DNA of 64,000 nt from Streptosporangium carneum (GTDB lineage: Bacteria > Actinomycetota > Actinomycetes > Streptosporangiales > Streptosporangiaceae). Each line of letters opens with the position of its first letter. Positions within the stretch are counted from its first letter, which is position 1. Of the stretch, positions 26,102-34,387 are shown one piece after another. The stretch lies in NCBI RefSeq assembly GCF_027922005.1, contig NZ_BSEV01000005.1:248001-312000 (forward strand), in the 5' to 3' direction. Below the pieces are notes generated by a model. It worked only from the letters and a program-made list of their open reading frames with translations. It did no database searches and had not been told where the DNA came from. The translations under genes and the position numbers were made by a program.

Positions 26102-28057
26102 TCAAGCCGGTCCGCGACCCGAGGCGGCCGAGGTGACGGGCCAGCACTCGGCCAGGTCCGCCTGGCCCGCCACCACGGCGGTGCGGAGATGTTCGGTACG
26201 GGCGGATCCGTCGCCCACGAGGGTGGCCACCGAGGCCAGTGCCCGGATCTCTTCGGCCAGCGCGGCCAGAGCCAGTTCGGAGGCGGGGGTCCTGGGCTGC
26301 TCCGGCGCGTGGAGGAGACGCACGAGGTTCGCTCCGGCGGCCTTCAGCTCCCGGGCCCGGGCGACGACGGCCGGGAAGGTTCCGGAGCGCACGGTGAGAG
26401 CGACACCGCGCAGCGGGGTGGCGGTGGCCTGGATCACGGCGGCCAGGTCCGCCGGTGAGGCCTGGTCCGAGGCCTGGTCCGAGGCCTGGTCCGAGGGCTC
26501 GTCCGAGGGCTCGTCCGAAGCCTCGGACATGACCGGGCAGGTGTACTCGACATAGCCGAAACCAGCCTCGGCGGCGGCCTTGGCCAGGGTGGTGTCGACG
26601 GGAAGCCGCACTCCGGCGAGCGCCTCGGTGTAGGTGGTGACGAAGTCGGCGAGTCCGGAAAGGGCGGTCCAGTCGAGGGTGTCGGCCGAGACGGAGGCCA
26701 GGTCGGCGACGACGAGCCCGGCGCCGGCCAGGGCGAGGCCGCCGAAGAGGGTGAGATCGCGTTCGTGGCGGGCCGCCGAGCCCGCGGGGGCGAGAGGCCG
26801 GGTGACGACGACGCGGGTGGGCAGCGTACGGTCGGCGATCCGTACCGGGGTGCACAGGGGGTCGGCCCCCGCGTTGAGGGGAAGGTCGACCTCGGCGGCG
26901 GTCGCGTCGGTGAACCAGCGTTCGACGTCGCGGGCGAGGCGGGGATCGGCGGCGCGCAGCCGGTCGTAGGACAGGGCCCCGGTCCGGGTCAGCCACTGGA
27001 AGGCGAGCTGGCTGGGGGCGCGGTTCATGCGCTGCCCGAAGGTCTCCCACCAGATCTGGCTGGCTCTGGCCCGTGCCTGAAGGTGTTCGACGGCGGGGCG
27101 GCGTTCGGCCTCGTAACGTGCGAAAGCCGTACCGGGGTCGGGTTCGGCGACCAGGCAGCGGGCGAGCACGACCGCGTCCTCCATGGCCAGGGTGGTGCCC
27201 GAGCCGACGGAGAAGTGGGCGGTGTGGGCCGCGTCGCCGACGAGGACGACGTTGCCCGCGCTCCAGCGCGCGCAGTCGACGTTGCGGAAGTTCGCCCAGC
27301 GTGACCTGTTGCCGAGCAGTGGGCGGCCTTCGAGGTCGGCGGCGAACAGCCGCTCCAGGTACCGCTTGCTGCGCAGGTCGGTGCCGTCGGAACCAAGGGG
27401 CGCGTCGGGCCGGTCGAGCCCGGCGCGGCGCCAGGTGTCCTCGTCGGTTTCGACGAGGAAGGTCGCCATGCCCGGCGCGTACGGGTAGGCGTGCGCGGCC
27501 CACGCGCCGTGCTCGTCGGCGGCGAAGCTGAAGGTCATCCCGGCCAGTCCGAGTTCGGCGCCCAGCCAGATGTACTTGGCGCGGCCGAGCCCGTCGGTCA
27601 CCCCGAACTCGGGGCCGAGCGCGGTCCGGGTGGCGCTGTTCGCGCCGTCGGCGGCCACGATCACGTCGGCGTCGACCTCGCCGAGTTCGACGGTGGTGCC
27701 GTGTTCGAGGGTGACTCCCACCGCGAGGGCCTGCTCGCGCAGGATGTCGAGCAGTGCGGCGCGCGCGATGGCGGTTCCGCCTCGCGGGCCCCATCGCACG
27801 TCGGCGCCGTGGTGACGCAGTGAGATGCCGTGACCGACCACTCCGGCCTCGACGATGCGACGCTGTGTTTCGAGGTCGGCCTCGGCCAGCGCCGCGACGG
27901 TGCGGTCCGCGAGGCCGATGCCGAAGCCGAAGGTCGAGCCTGGAGCGTCCCGCTCGTAGACCGTCACCTGCCAGGACGGGTCTGCCCGACGCAACAGCCG
28001 GGCCAGGAACAGGCCGGCCGGGCCGCCGCCCAGACAGGCCAGGGTGCGATTGCCCAT
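26102..28057 (-). CDS. FAD monooxygenase, salicylyl-CoA 5-hydroxylase / 2-aminobenzoyl-CoA monooxygenase type
   Basis: A 651-residue protein that likely hydroxylates an aryl-CoA thioester. Residues 1-390 form a class A flavin monooxygenase: GGGPAG near residue 9, the DG-like block VAADGANSATR, and GDAAHTAHFSVGSGTTLAMEDA near residue 271, the characteristic block of the SdgC/ABM family. From about 410 on it resembles the Old-Yellow-Enzyme-like reductase half of 2-aminobenzoyl-CoA monooxygenase/reductase (CTPVRIADRTLPTRVVV), but the domain is shortened and degenerate and carries five 12-bp repeats (SDEP/SDQA units). ATG 28057 has AAGGAG upstream. It faces away from malate synthase, with a shared motif at each promoter. 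Confidence 0.88.
   Translation of the reverse strand: MGNRTLACLGGGPAGLFLARLLRRADPSWQVTVYERDAPGSTFGFGIGLADRTVAALAEADLETQRRIVEAGVVGHGISLRHHGADVRWGPRGGTAIARAALLDILREQALAVGVTLEHGTTVELGEVDADVIVAADGANSATRTALGPEFGVTDGLGRAKYIWLGAELGLAGMTFSFAADEHGAWAAHAYPYAPGMATFLVETDEDTWRRAGLDRPDAPLGSDGTDLRSKRYLERLFAADLEGRPLLGNRSRWANFRNVDCARWSAGNVVLVGDAAHTAHFSVGSGTTLAMEDAVVLARCLVAEPDPGTAFARYEAERRPAVEHLQARARASQIWWETFGQRMNRAPSQLAFQWLTRTGALSYDRLRAADPRLARDVERWFTDATAAEVDLPLNAGADPLCTPVRIADRTLPTRVVVTRPLAPAGSAARHERDLTLFGGLALAGAGLVVADLASVSADTLDWTALSGLADFVTTYTEALAGVRLPVDTTLAKAAAEAGFGYVEYTCPVMSEASDEPSDEPSDQASDQASDQASPADLAAVIQATATPLRGVALTVRSGTFPAVVARARELKAAGANLVRLLHAPEQPRTPASELALAALAEEIRALASVATLVGDGSARTEHLRTAVVAGQADLAECWPVTSAASGRGPA
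26457..26516 (-). repeat. Five 12-bp tandem repeats in the monooxygenase gene
   Basis: On the plus strand three copies of GAGGCCTGGTCC are followed by two of GAGGGCTCGTCC. They are in frame and encode an acidic SDEP/SDQA stretch at about residues 513-534, in the reductase-like part of the protein. Confidence 0.92.
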
Positions 28058-28074
28058 GGAGCTCCTTAGTCTTA

Positions 28075-28098
28075 CGTTGAATATTCTACGCAACCGTA
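28075..28098 (+). promoter_or_regulatory. Candidate operator, copy B of the shared 24-bp motif
   Basis: The copy reads CGTTGAATATT then CTACG-CAA-CCGTA, flanked by TTA on the left and A on the right. This gives an imperfect inverted repeat, TTACG-TTG against CAACCGTAA. It lies about 18 bp upstream of the monooxygenase start. Confidence 0.55.
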
Positions 28099-28162
28099 AA
28101 TCGAGTCGTCGTGCGGGCGCAACGGGCTCTTCGGGGCGACATCTCGGTGGATCCTTCCGATG

Positions 28163-28186
28163 CGTTAAATATTAGACTAACCTGTC
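28163..28186 (+). promoter_or_regulatory. Candidate operator, copy C of the shared 24-bp motif
   Basis: The copy reads CGTTAAATATT then AGACTAA-CC-TGTC and contains the inverted repeat GTTA...TAAC. It matches copy B in 16 of 24 positions and lies 45 bp upstream of the malate synthase start, in its likely promoter. Confidence 0.5.
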
Positions 28187-28230
28187 AGAAATTCGCGCGG
28201 GATCGCCCGTCCGATCCACAGGGAGGTCTC

Positions 28231-29847
28231 ATGACCACGTCCACTGACACCCCGCCGCCCGGCGTCCGGGTCGCCGGCCCCCCGGTAGCGGGTGCCGGAG
28301 AGGTGCTGACCGGCCCGGCCCTGGCGTTCGTCGCCGAACTGCACCGCAGGTTCGCCCCCGTCAGGAACGAGTTGCTGGCCGCGCGTGCCGTACGGCGGGC
28401 GAAGATCGCCGCCGAGGGGCGGTGTGACTTCCTGCCCGAGACCGCCGGTGTGCGGGCAGGGGACTGGCGCGTGCCACCTCCCCCCGCCGACCTGGCCGAC
28501 CGCCGCGTGGAGATCACCGGCCCGGCCGAGCGCAGGATGACCGTCAACGCGCTGCGCTCCGGGGCCAAGGTCTGGCTCGCCGACTTCGAGGACTCCCTCG
28601 CCCCCCGCTGGAGCAACGTGATCGCCGGTCAGATCAACCTCTCGGCCGCGATCGCCAGGGACATCGACGAGGAGATCGACGGAAAGCGCTACGAGCTGCC
28701 CGAGGGCCCGCTGGCCACGATCGTGATGCGTCCCCGGGGCTGGCATCTCGACGAGCGGAACCTGGAGATCGACGGTGAGCCCGCGGTCGCCGCTCTCGTC
28801 GACTTCGGCCTCTACTTCCTGCGCAACGCGCACACCCTCCTCGAACGGGGCAGCGGCCCTTACTTCTACCTGCCCAAGCTCGAAAGCCACCGCGAGGCCG
28901 CGCTGTGGAACGAGGTCTTCCTCGCCGCCCAGGCGGCCCTCGGCCTGCCCGCCGGGACGATCCGTGCCACGGTGCTGATCGAGACGATCACCGCCGCGTT
29001 CGAGATGGACGAGATCCTGCACGCCCTCGGTCCGCACGCCGCCGGGCTCAACGCCGGACGCTGGGACTACCTGTTCTCCATCGTCAAGACGTTCCGCGAC
29101 GCGGGCGCGGCCTTCGTGCTGCCCGACCGTAACACCGTCACCATGACCGCGGGCCTCATGCGGGCCTACACCGACCTGCTGGTCGCCACCTGCCACCGCA
29201 GGGGGGCGCACGCCATCGGCGGCATGTCGGCCTTCATCCCCTCACGGCGTGATCCGGAGGCCAACCGGATCACGCTGGACCACGTGCGCGCCGACAAGCG
29301 GCGAGAGGCGGGTGACGGGTTCGACGGCTCCTGGGTGGCCCACCCCGACCTGGTGCCCGTCTGCCGCGAGGTCTTCGACGAGACCCTCGGGGACCGCCCC
29401 AACCAGCTCGGGCTGCAACGCCGGGCGCGGATCACCGCCGACCAGCTTCTCGACGTGCGCTCGGCGGGTGACCGTTTCACCCGGGCGGGCCTCGACAACG
29501 CCGCCGACGTGCTCCTTCGCTACCTCGCGGCCTGGCTCGGCGGCAGCGGCGCGGTCGGCATCCACAACCTCATGGAGGACGTCGCGACCGCCGAGATCTG
29601 TCGTTCGCAGCTGTGGCAGTGGCGCCACAACGCGGTACGGCTCGACGACGGCGTCACCGTCACCGCGCACGTGCTGACCCGCGCTCTCGACGAGCGTCTG
29701 GCCGTGATCCGCGAGGAGCTCGGCGAGGCCGCGTACGCCGCGGGCCACTGGAGCGCGGCACGTGAACTCGCCGGCGGGCTCGTCCTGTCCGACGACTACG
29801 CCGATTTCCTCACCCAACCGGCCTACCCCCTGCTCACCGAGGGGTGA
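28231..29847 (+). CDS. aceB: Malate synthase A
   Basis: Condenses glyoxylate and acetyl-CoA to malate; 538 residues, the normal size for isoform A. Family blocks include RMTVNALRSGAKVWLADFEDSLAP, the MRPRGWHL-E motif, YLPKLESH and GGMSAFIPSR. ATG 28231 has GGGAGG just upstream. It would use glyoxylate made by GlcDEF and acetyl-CoA from the thiolases, which makes it the anaplerotic exit of the island. Its promoter carries copy C of the shared motif. Confidence 0.95.
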   Translation: MTTSTDTPPPGVRVAGPPVAGAGEVLTGPALAFVAELHRRFAPVRNELLAARAVRRAKIAAEGRCDFLPETAGVRAGDWRVPPPPADLADRRVEITGPAERRMTVNALRSGAKVWLADFEDSLAPRWSNVIAGQINLSAAIARDIDEEIDGKRYELPEGPLATIVMRPRGWHLDERNLEIDGEPAVAALVDFGLYFLRNAHTLLERGSGPYFYLPKLESHREAALWNEVFLAAQAALGLPAGTIRATVLIETITAAFEMDEILHALGPHAAGLNAGRWDYLFSIVKTFRDAGAAFVLPDRNTVTMTAGLMRAYTDLLVATCHRRGAHAIGGMSAFIPSRRDPEANRITLDHVRADKRREAGDGFDGSWVAHPDLVPVCREVFDETLGDRPNQLGLQRRARITADQLLDVRSAGDRFTRAGLDNAADVLLRYLAAWLGGSGAVGIHNLMEDVATAEICRSQLWQWRHNAVRLDDGVTVTAHVLTRALDERLAVIREELGEAAYAAGHWSAARELAGGLVLSDDYADFLTQPAYPLLTEG

Positions 29848-29963
29848 GCAAAGGCTCGCGCCTGCTCGCCCCGGACGCCGCCGACCTGGACTTCGTGGCG
29901 TCGGTCCAGCTCCCGCGCCGCGTCCCGGCGGGTTTCCACGGCAACTGGCTCCCCGACCTCTGA
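29844..29963 (+). CDS. Possible small coupled ORF (39 aa)
   Basis: GTG 29844 overlaps the malate synthase stop as GTGA and opens 39 codons ending ...AGFHGNWLPDL. Codon third positions are mostly G or C, as in real genes here. I do not recognise it. It could be a small protein or the C-terminal remnant of a lost gene. The 230 bases after it hold no gene. Confidence 0.3.
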   Translation: MSKGSRLLAPDAADLDFVASVQLPRRVPAGFHGNWLPDL

Positions 29964-30191
29964 CGGATCGGGAGCCGCCGGTGTGGTCGTCTCTGCCGGC
30001 GGCAGGATTCGAAGAGGAACGAGATGTCCATCCCGCCGACCGGCTCCGTCGAGCCGGTCGGCGGCCGATTGGGATGAGCGGGGTCGTCCCGCTCACCTGC
30101 AGTTAACTTTTAGTTCTGCGTCATCCTGTCGCGTGAAACCAAAGTTACGTTGGGGCAGGGAGAATCTCCCGCCCGGCAGAGGGCGCGTCCT

Positions 30192-30404
30192 CTAGCCGAA
30201 TGCGCCGTTCCTGATGACTTCGACGAAGGCGTTCCACCCGGCGGGGGTGAGGATCAGGGCGGGGTCGGAGGTGTCCTTGCTGTCGCGGACGCCTCGGTGT
30301 CCGCCGGTCAGCGTGGCGACCTCGACGCAATCCCCGCCATCGCTTCCAGACAGGGTGGACTTGCGCCAGGTGGCCGTGTCGACCTCTCGGATCAGCTCAT
30401 CCAT
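30192..30404 (-). CDS. DUF397 domain protein
   Basis: A 70-residue actinobacterial protein with the family pattern W-R-K-S-(S/T)-x-S-x-x-x-G-x-x-C-V-E-V-A (TWRKSTLSGSDGGDCVEVA) and VRDSKD. DUF397 proteins are nearly always encoded just after an XRE/DUF5753 regulator and behave like antitoxin-type or anti-regulator partners in several systems. Here the upstream XRE gene is broken while this one is intact; its start overlaps the end of the regulator frame by 13 bases. Confidence 0.92.
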   Translation of the reverse strand: MDELIREVDTATWRKSTLSGSDGGDCVEVATLTGGHRGVRDSKDTSDPALILTPAGWNAFVEVIRNGAFG

Positions 30405-31241
30405 TTCTGTGTCGCCTCCTTGAGCAGCTCCACTGATTCGCGCTGCGGTGCCGCCTCGGCGCGGATTCCCTCGTACCTGAACGTCAAGGCGCTGACATCC
30501 TCCGGGCGCTCCGTCACCCTCCCCAGAAGTCCGGCGGATTCGATGTATGCCGTGTCGGCCATCCCCTGAGTCTGCGCTATAACGAATCCGCCGAGAAGAC
30601 CTGGAGTGGAGCGTGCGCTGAAAGGGAGGACCTGAATGGTGATTCGGGGCGTCTGGGCGAGCTCGACAAGGCGCTCAAGCCGCGCGGACATGACGGCGGG
30701 GTCTCGATGGGGCGGTAAGGATCCCCTCGTCGAGGACCACCCAGAGCATGGGAGGGTTGACGTGGGTGAGCAGATTTTGGCGCTCCAAACGAGTGGCCAC
30801 CTGCTTCTCCACCTCCTCCGGCCCTGCTCCAGGCTCACCGCTGAGAATGACCCTGGCGTACTCCTCTGTCTGGAAGAGACCGGGAACCATCAACGGTTAC
30901 CAGGTACGCAGAGCGTCCGCTGTGGCCTCGACGTCGAGCCAGGGTCTGAACCACATGGGCGCCGCCGAGTGACTGACCATCGGCCACAGGCGCAGCAGAG
31001 CCCCCTCCGCCTCTAGGGCCTCGTCGCAGAACCTGGCGAACTCCTCCGACGGCGCCCGCTGCGCCGTCTCGATCGTGCTGATCGTGCCCACGGAATAGGG
31101 GATGTGTTTCGCCAGTTGCAGCTGGGACCAGCCTCGGACCCTACGGAGTCGTCGCAGCTCGAAGCCGAAGAGCGCGGTCGGGGAGCCAGACGGGTGGAGA
31201 TCACTTTCCTTTGGCGTCGGACCTTTGGGGGAGCCTTTCAT
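30392..31241 (-). pseudogene. Disrupted XRE/DUF5753 helix-turn-helix regulator
   Basis: The pieces together make a typical regulator of about 280 residues. The HTH is FGFELRRLRRVRGWSQLQLAKHIPYS, and DUF5753 follows with MVPGLFQTEEYARVILSGE and a final ESVELLKEATQKW. Two lesions break it. A TAA at 30897-30899 replaces the codon expected between W and P in the RTW-x-PLMVPGLF junction. A one-base frame shift near 30708-30720 moves ILTAP into the frame that reads HRDPAVMSARLERL. Read-through or sequencing error cannot explain both easily. Confidence 0.85.
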
Positions 31242-31375
31242 CAGGCTTTCGGAAGGGTTTCCCTAAAGCGCTTAATGACGATGCGAAGTCAATCAACTAC
31301 TTACCATAGTCGAAGCTTGGCGTGGTGGGGAGGGGCGGTCAAGGTCGAGCTCTTCGGGTGGGTGAAGCCGTGAGG

Positions 31376-31492
31376 TCAGTGGGTGGGGAGCCAAAGGTGC
31401 TCGGAGAGATCGGCCTGGCCGGTGTCCATGAGTTCGTCGCGCAGGCACCGGCGCCGGAAACCACCACGAACAGGGTGAGGACGTGTGGTCAC
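31376..31492 (-). CDS. Possible small ORF (38 aa)
   Basis: GTG 31492 overlaps the stop of the fragment upstream of it (GTGA) and encodes a 38-residue peptide ending EHLWLPTH. GC-rich codon use resembles chromosomal genes. No family is recognised, and it may be a leftover of a decayed operon. Confidence 0.25.
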   Translation of the reverse strand: MTTRPHPVRGGFRRRCLRDELMDTGQADLSEHLWLPTH

Positions 31493-31563
31493 CGCGCTAA
31501 GCGTTCGGAGACGCGTCGTTCTTCGGGGGGCAGGGGGCGCAGGGCGGCCAGGAGGTGAAGGAG
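31489..31563 (-). pseudogene. Possible C-terminal gene remnant
   Basis: A short minus-strand frame reads HLLAALRPLPPEERRVSERL-A-R then stop. It looks like the end of a MarR/GNAT-sized regulator, but it has no start and is preceded by TAA exactly where the AT-richer SIR2 segment begins. It may mark the insertion boundary. Very tentative. Confidence 0.2.
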
Positions 31564-31608
31564 TTACCCGGTCGCCATCGCCTCTAAGGCTGAGTCATCC
31601 ATTCCGAT

Positions 31609-33240
31609 TTACTGTCGATTTGCTACAGGTAGAAAATCTGAAAGCTCTCCGTTTCTGATGAGACGTTCCGTGATTAATGATCCAAAGCCCACCATTGCAG
31701 TTAAGGCGAACTTCTTCAACCCGCCTTTGAAGCCTGTGTCTTCGAGAATTGGGATAGCATCGGCCAGTATGCTCTCAGGGTTGTACCCCACGGCGATACG
31801 GGCATCGTCAAGTGCTGCATCGTACTGTTGTTGTGCTATTCGGGAGAGCCCTCGGATCTCGTAAGGAACGGCCTCGCCGATGACAGGAGGAGGTGTGCTG
31901 TACTCATGGGAGGTTATCGCATCCGATGCGAGCGACACAGCCTTCCTATAATCAAGGCTGATGTAGCTTATTATGGCGCGAGCGATCAAAACGGGGCTTG
32001 CGTCTGCTCCCAGCTCAGCTGCTCTTGCCATTTCACTGTCGGCCTCTTTGATGTTTCCCTCGCCGAGGAGTGCCAGTCCAAGACCATAGTGGGCTTCGGG
32101 TGATTCAGGAAGAAGTTCCTTCGCCCTGCGGAACTCCTCCACTGCTTTTTTGAAGTCCAGTTTGTCGAACAGTAGGTCCGAGCCGCACGCTTCGTGCGCC
32201 TCTCCCAGCCGCCGATCAAGATCAAAGGGGTATCTCGAGCCCCTCTTTTTCATACTCTCGAGGGTCGTCACCAGGCCGCTGTAATCCTCTGCGGAGTCCG
32301 CATCAAGGAACGCCCGCACCGGATTTCCCGGCTCGGCTGTCTCTCTGATGAGGTAGTCAAGGAGAACGGCGATTTGGTCGTACATTCCCGGTGGGTGCCA
32401 TATGGGGCGGATATTGTGGTCGGAAAGGAACCTGGAGCGGTTCCGTGCGGCTTCGTCCTCGGCGGGGCGTTCGACGACCGCGAAATGGCAGTGAGGATCA
32501 CTGCAGGTTTCGGTGAGTACCTTCACTACGCGGTCGTTCGAGAGGGAGCAGCCAATGAAAAGAACGGAATTTCCAGAGAATAGATGGCGCAGCAGCTGGT
32601 AAAGAGTGTTGGGAGCGTTCGGGTCGTGGTTCTCTCTAGAGTTGTACTGACGATCGTATTCGGCCACCGTGAGAACCCGGTCCGACTCGTCGAGCACGTC
32701 ACCATGGATCTTCAGGAGAATGTGAAACCGTTCGAACAGTGCGCGCTTGAAGATCATTGATCGATTCCCCCACGCGAGGAGGTCGAACGGGTTCCCCGAG
32801 ACCTTGTATGTATCTTCGATCACGTGATCGAAATTCGTCGTCACCATTGGGCCATGGAAAAGTGGGGGGAGGTATTCTACGGCGGTTATATTTCCTGGGT
32901 GACGAGCTTTGTTGGGGCAGAATGCATCGTACACAAGGTCTTCGAACCTACGGAACCCCAAGGCTTGCTGTAGAATCTCGGCAGCTCTTTCGTAGCCACA
33001 GGAATTAGAGTCGTGGTTGTCGATCAGAGTGGACACTTCCCCCTCTTTGTCAGCTTCTTGTGCGAGGTTCTTCAGGAAGTCCGTCCAGCCCTGATATTCG
33101 TAAGGAACGGTTAATCCAGCTCCGATGAACGGTACGATTCCGCGTCGAGAGCGTATGGTTTCGGCCAGTTTTTTGACGGTATCTTTGTTCCCCGCATAAG
33201 TGATGATGTCTTCATCATCGCGAGTGATGGGGTCAGCCAT
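31609..33240 (-). CDS. SIR2-domain protein with C-terminal TPR repeats
   Basis: A 543-residue protein. Residues about 20-310 form a SIR2_2 NAD-binding domain: PFIGAGLT (36-43), VTTNFDHVIE (about 133), the probable catalytic His in LKIHGDV and FIGCSLSND. Residues about 345-510 contain TPR-like helices (AVEEFRRAKELLPESPEAHYGLG...). In bacteria such stand-alone SIR2 proteins deplete NAD+ to abort phage infection, with the second domain sensing the trigger. ATG 33240 follows GGGAGG. The gene is visibly poorer in G+C (about half, by eye) and uses A/T third bases unlike all its neighbours, so recent transfer is likely. Confidence 0.9.
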   Translation of the reverse strand: MADPITRDDEDIITYAGNKDTVKKLAETIRSRRGIVPFIGAGLTVPYEYQGWTDFLKNLAQEADKEGEVSTLIDNHDSNSCGYERAAEILQQALGFRRFEDLVYDAFCPNKARHPGNITAVEYLPPLFHGPMVTTNFDHVIEDTYKVSGNPFDLLAWGNRSMIFKRALFERFHILLKIHGDVLDESDRVLTVAEYDRQYNSRENHDPNAPNTLYQLLRHLFSGNSVLFIGCSLSNDRVVKVLTETCSDPHCHFAVVERPAEDEAARNRSRFLSDHNIRPIWHPPGMYDQIAVLLDYLIRETAEPGNPVRAFLDADSAEDYSGLVTTLESMKKRGSRYPFDLDRRLGEAHEACGSDLLFDKLDFKKAVEEFRRAKELLPESPEAHYGLGLALLGEGNIKEADSEMARAAELGADASPVLIARAIISYISLDYRKAVSLASDAITSHEYSTPPPVIGEAVPYEIRGLSRIAQQQYDAALDDARIAVGYNPESILADAIPILEDTGFKGGLKKFALTAMVGFGSLITERLIRNGELSDFLPVANRQ

Positions 33241-33869
33241 GATCTGCCTCCCAAAATCACTTCTATTTATGCTCTCTCCCTCGATGGGTGGATGTCAAGC
33301 AGAGACCTGCTCTCTGTGTGGTGATTTATCGTGGAGGTCTGGCTATAAATCGTTCTTTACATTTCGCTTGACTTTTTCCCGGCCTGATGGACTCGGATCC
33401 CCGCCCTGCCCGGCTCGGGTGCCTTCCTGGGGGTTTTTAAACATCGCTGATCTTTAATTCGCTTTGACGCAGCCTTGGACCCTGGCTCTACGGCGATTGT
33501 TCTATGAGAGGCCACACTTACGTCTTTGCGCCTCGATGGCCCTCGCGTCGGGCTTGGTGGCCCGGTGCGCAGGTGCCTGGTTCGACCAACCGCTCCGCTT
33601 GAGCGGCCCCCATGCTCCGGTGGAGAAGGTGCGATGGATGGAACACCCAGCCGATCGCCCGCCGGACCCGTGTGAAGGGATTAACGCTTGGCCGACGTCC
33701 GGAGGCCCGCAAGTCCTTGCTGCCTGCGCATCGGTATGGCCGGGGGTGAAGATCGGTGACGAGTAATCGTACTTTTTCTCGCTCGGCTCGTTGTCATGAG
33801 GTAAGTCAGTCGCCTTGTACATACCTCATGACGGAGGCATGCAGCCGCAAACAAGCGCTTTCACTTGGT
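33241..33869. other. 629-bp stretch without a supported gene
   Basis: AT-rich near the SIR2 start (likely its promoter, 33241-33380), then mixed composition. Reading frames of about 100 codons exist on both strands around 33464-33822 but show no family, SD sequence or codon bias. It includes a GC hairpin (CCGCTC...GAGCGG near 33588-33605) and a long inverted repeat at 33793-33842. Confidence 0.6.
33793..33842. repeat. 11-bp perfect inverted repeat
   Basis: GTCATGAGGTA (33793-33803) and TACCTCATGAC (33832-33842) form a perfect 11-bp inverted repeat with a 28-nt spacer. It lies 28 bp past the NTF2-like stop and near the right edge of the AT-rich SIR2 segment. It may be a terminator, an operator or a trace of a mobile-element end. 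Confidence 0.6.
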
Positions 33870-34328
33870 TTAGGCGTCCGAGGGGGTGAAGTGCAGGGCT
33901 GCCAGAAGGTCGGGCAGCCGGCCGGTCGCCGTGGCCATCGCCAAGGTGTCCTGGTACTCGCGCCAGTGCGCGATCTGGCCGTCGCGGACCCTCAGCACGC
34001 CGATGAAGGGGGCGCTGGACCGGTGACCGGTGACCGGGTCTACGCCGGACAGCTCGTACTCGGTGATGATCACGTCGGCGTCGGCGGTCTCGTGGACCAC
34101 GACCTCGCCCAGCTCCAGTTGGAACGGCAGGGCGGCCCGGCCGGAGCGGGCGAAGGCGAGGAACTGCTCGCGGCCCACGAAGCGGCGCGGCCTGCCGGGC
34201 GGGGCGAACGGCGTCTCGACGACGACGTTCTCGGCCCACAGGTCGTCGGTGAGGAAGTCGCCCTCCCCGGACATCCCCCGGTGAAGGCGCTCGAGCACCT
34301 CGCGTGGACCGGCGGCGGTTGAGGTCAT
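33870..34328 (-). CDS. SnoaL/NTF2-like protein
   Basis: A 152-residue cone-fold protein of the NTF2/SnoaL group: WAENVVVETPFAPPGRPRRFVGREQFLAF, then ...VRDGQIAHWREYQDTL. Members act as small isomerases, hydrolases or polyketide cyclases; the function here is not predictable. It is transcribed away from the TetR gene at 34424 and both promoters share two palindromic operators, so it is the likely TetR target. Confidence 0.9.
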   Translation of the reverse strand: MTSTAAGPREVLERLHRGMSGEGDFLTDDLWAENVVVETPFAPPGRPRRFVGREQFLAFARSGRAALPFQLELGEVVVHETADADVIITEYELSGVDPVTGHRSSAPFIGVLRVRDGQIAHWREYQDTLAMATATGRLPDLLAALHFTPSDA

Positions 34329-34358
34329 CGCGGTTACCTCCAGCGAACGGCACTAAGA

Positions 34359-34372
34359 TGAGTGGACACTCA
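34359..34372. promoter_or_regulatory. TetR operator 1 (TGAGTGgaCACTCA)
   Basis: A 14-bp palindrome with perfect 6-bp arms lies in the divergent promoter region between the NTF2-like and TetR genes. Confidence 0.7.
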
Positions 34373-34387
34373 CTTTGGCGAAAATAA

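Larger units (their letters stand above)
31242..31608. other. Intergenic stretch between the XRE pseudogene and the SIR2 gene
   Basis: Bases 31260-31320 are AT-rich and probably hold the regulator promoter (leftward). Bases 31376-31492 contain a possible 38-codon minus-strand ORF, and 31489-31563 a possible gene remnant. Base composition drops sharply near 31570 where the SIR2 gene's 3' end begins. Confidence 0.5.

Noticed and set aside
33570..33605. tRNA-like T-loop GGTTCGA followed by a hairpin
   Set aside because: No acceptor stem, D-arm or anticodon arm can be folded around it.
33464..33822. Overlapping frames of about 100 codons on both strands
   Set aside because: No SD, no family, no codon bias; the two cannot both be real and neither has support.
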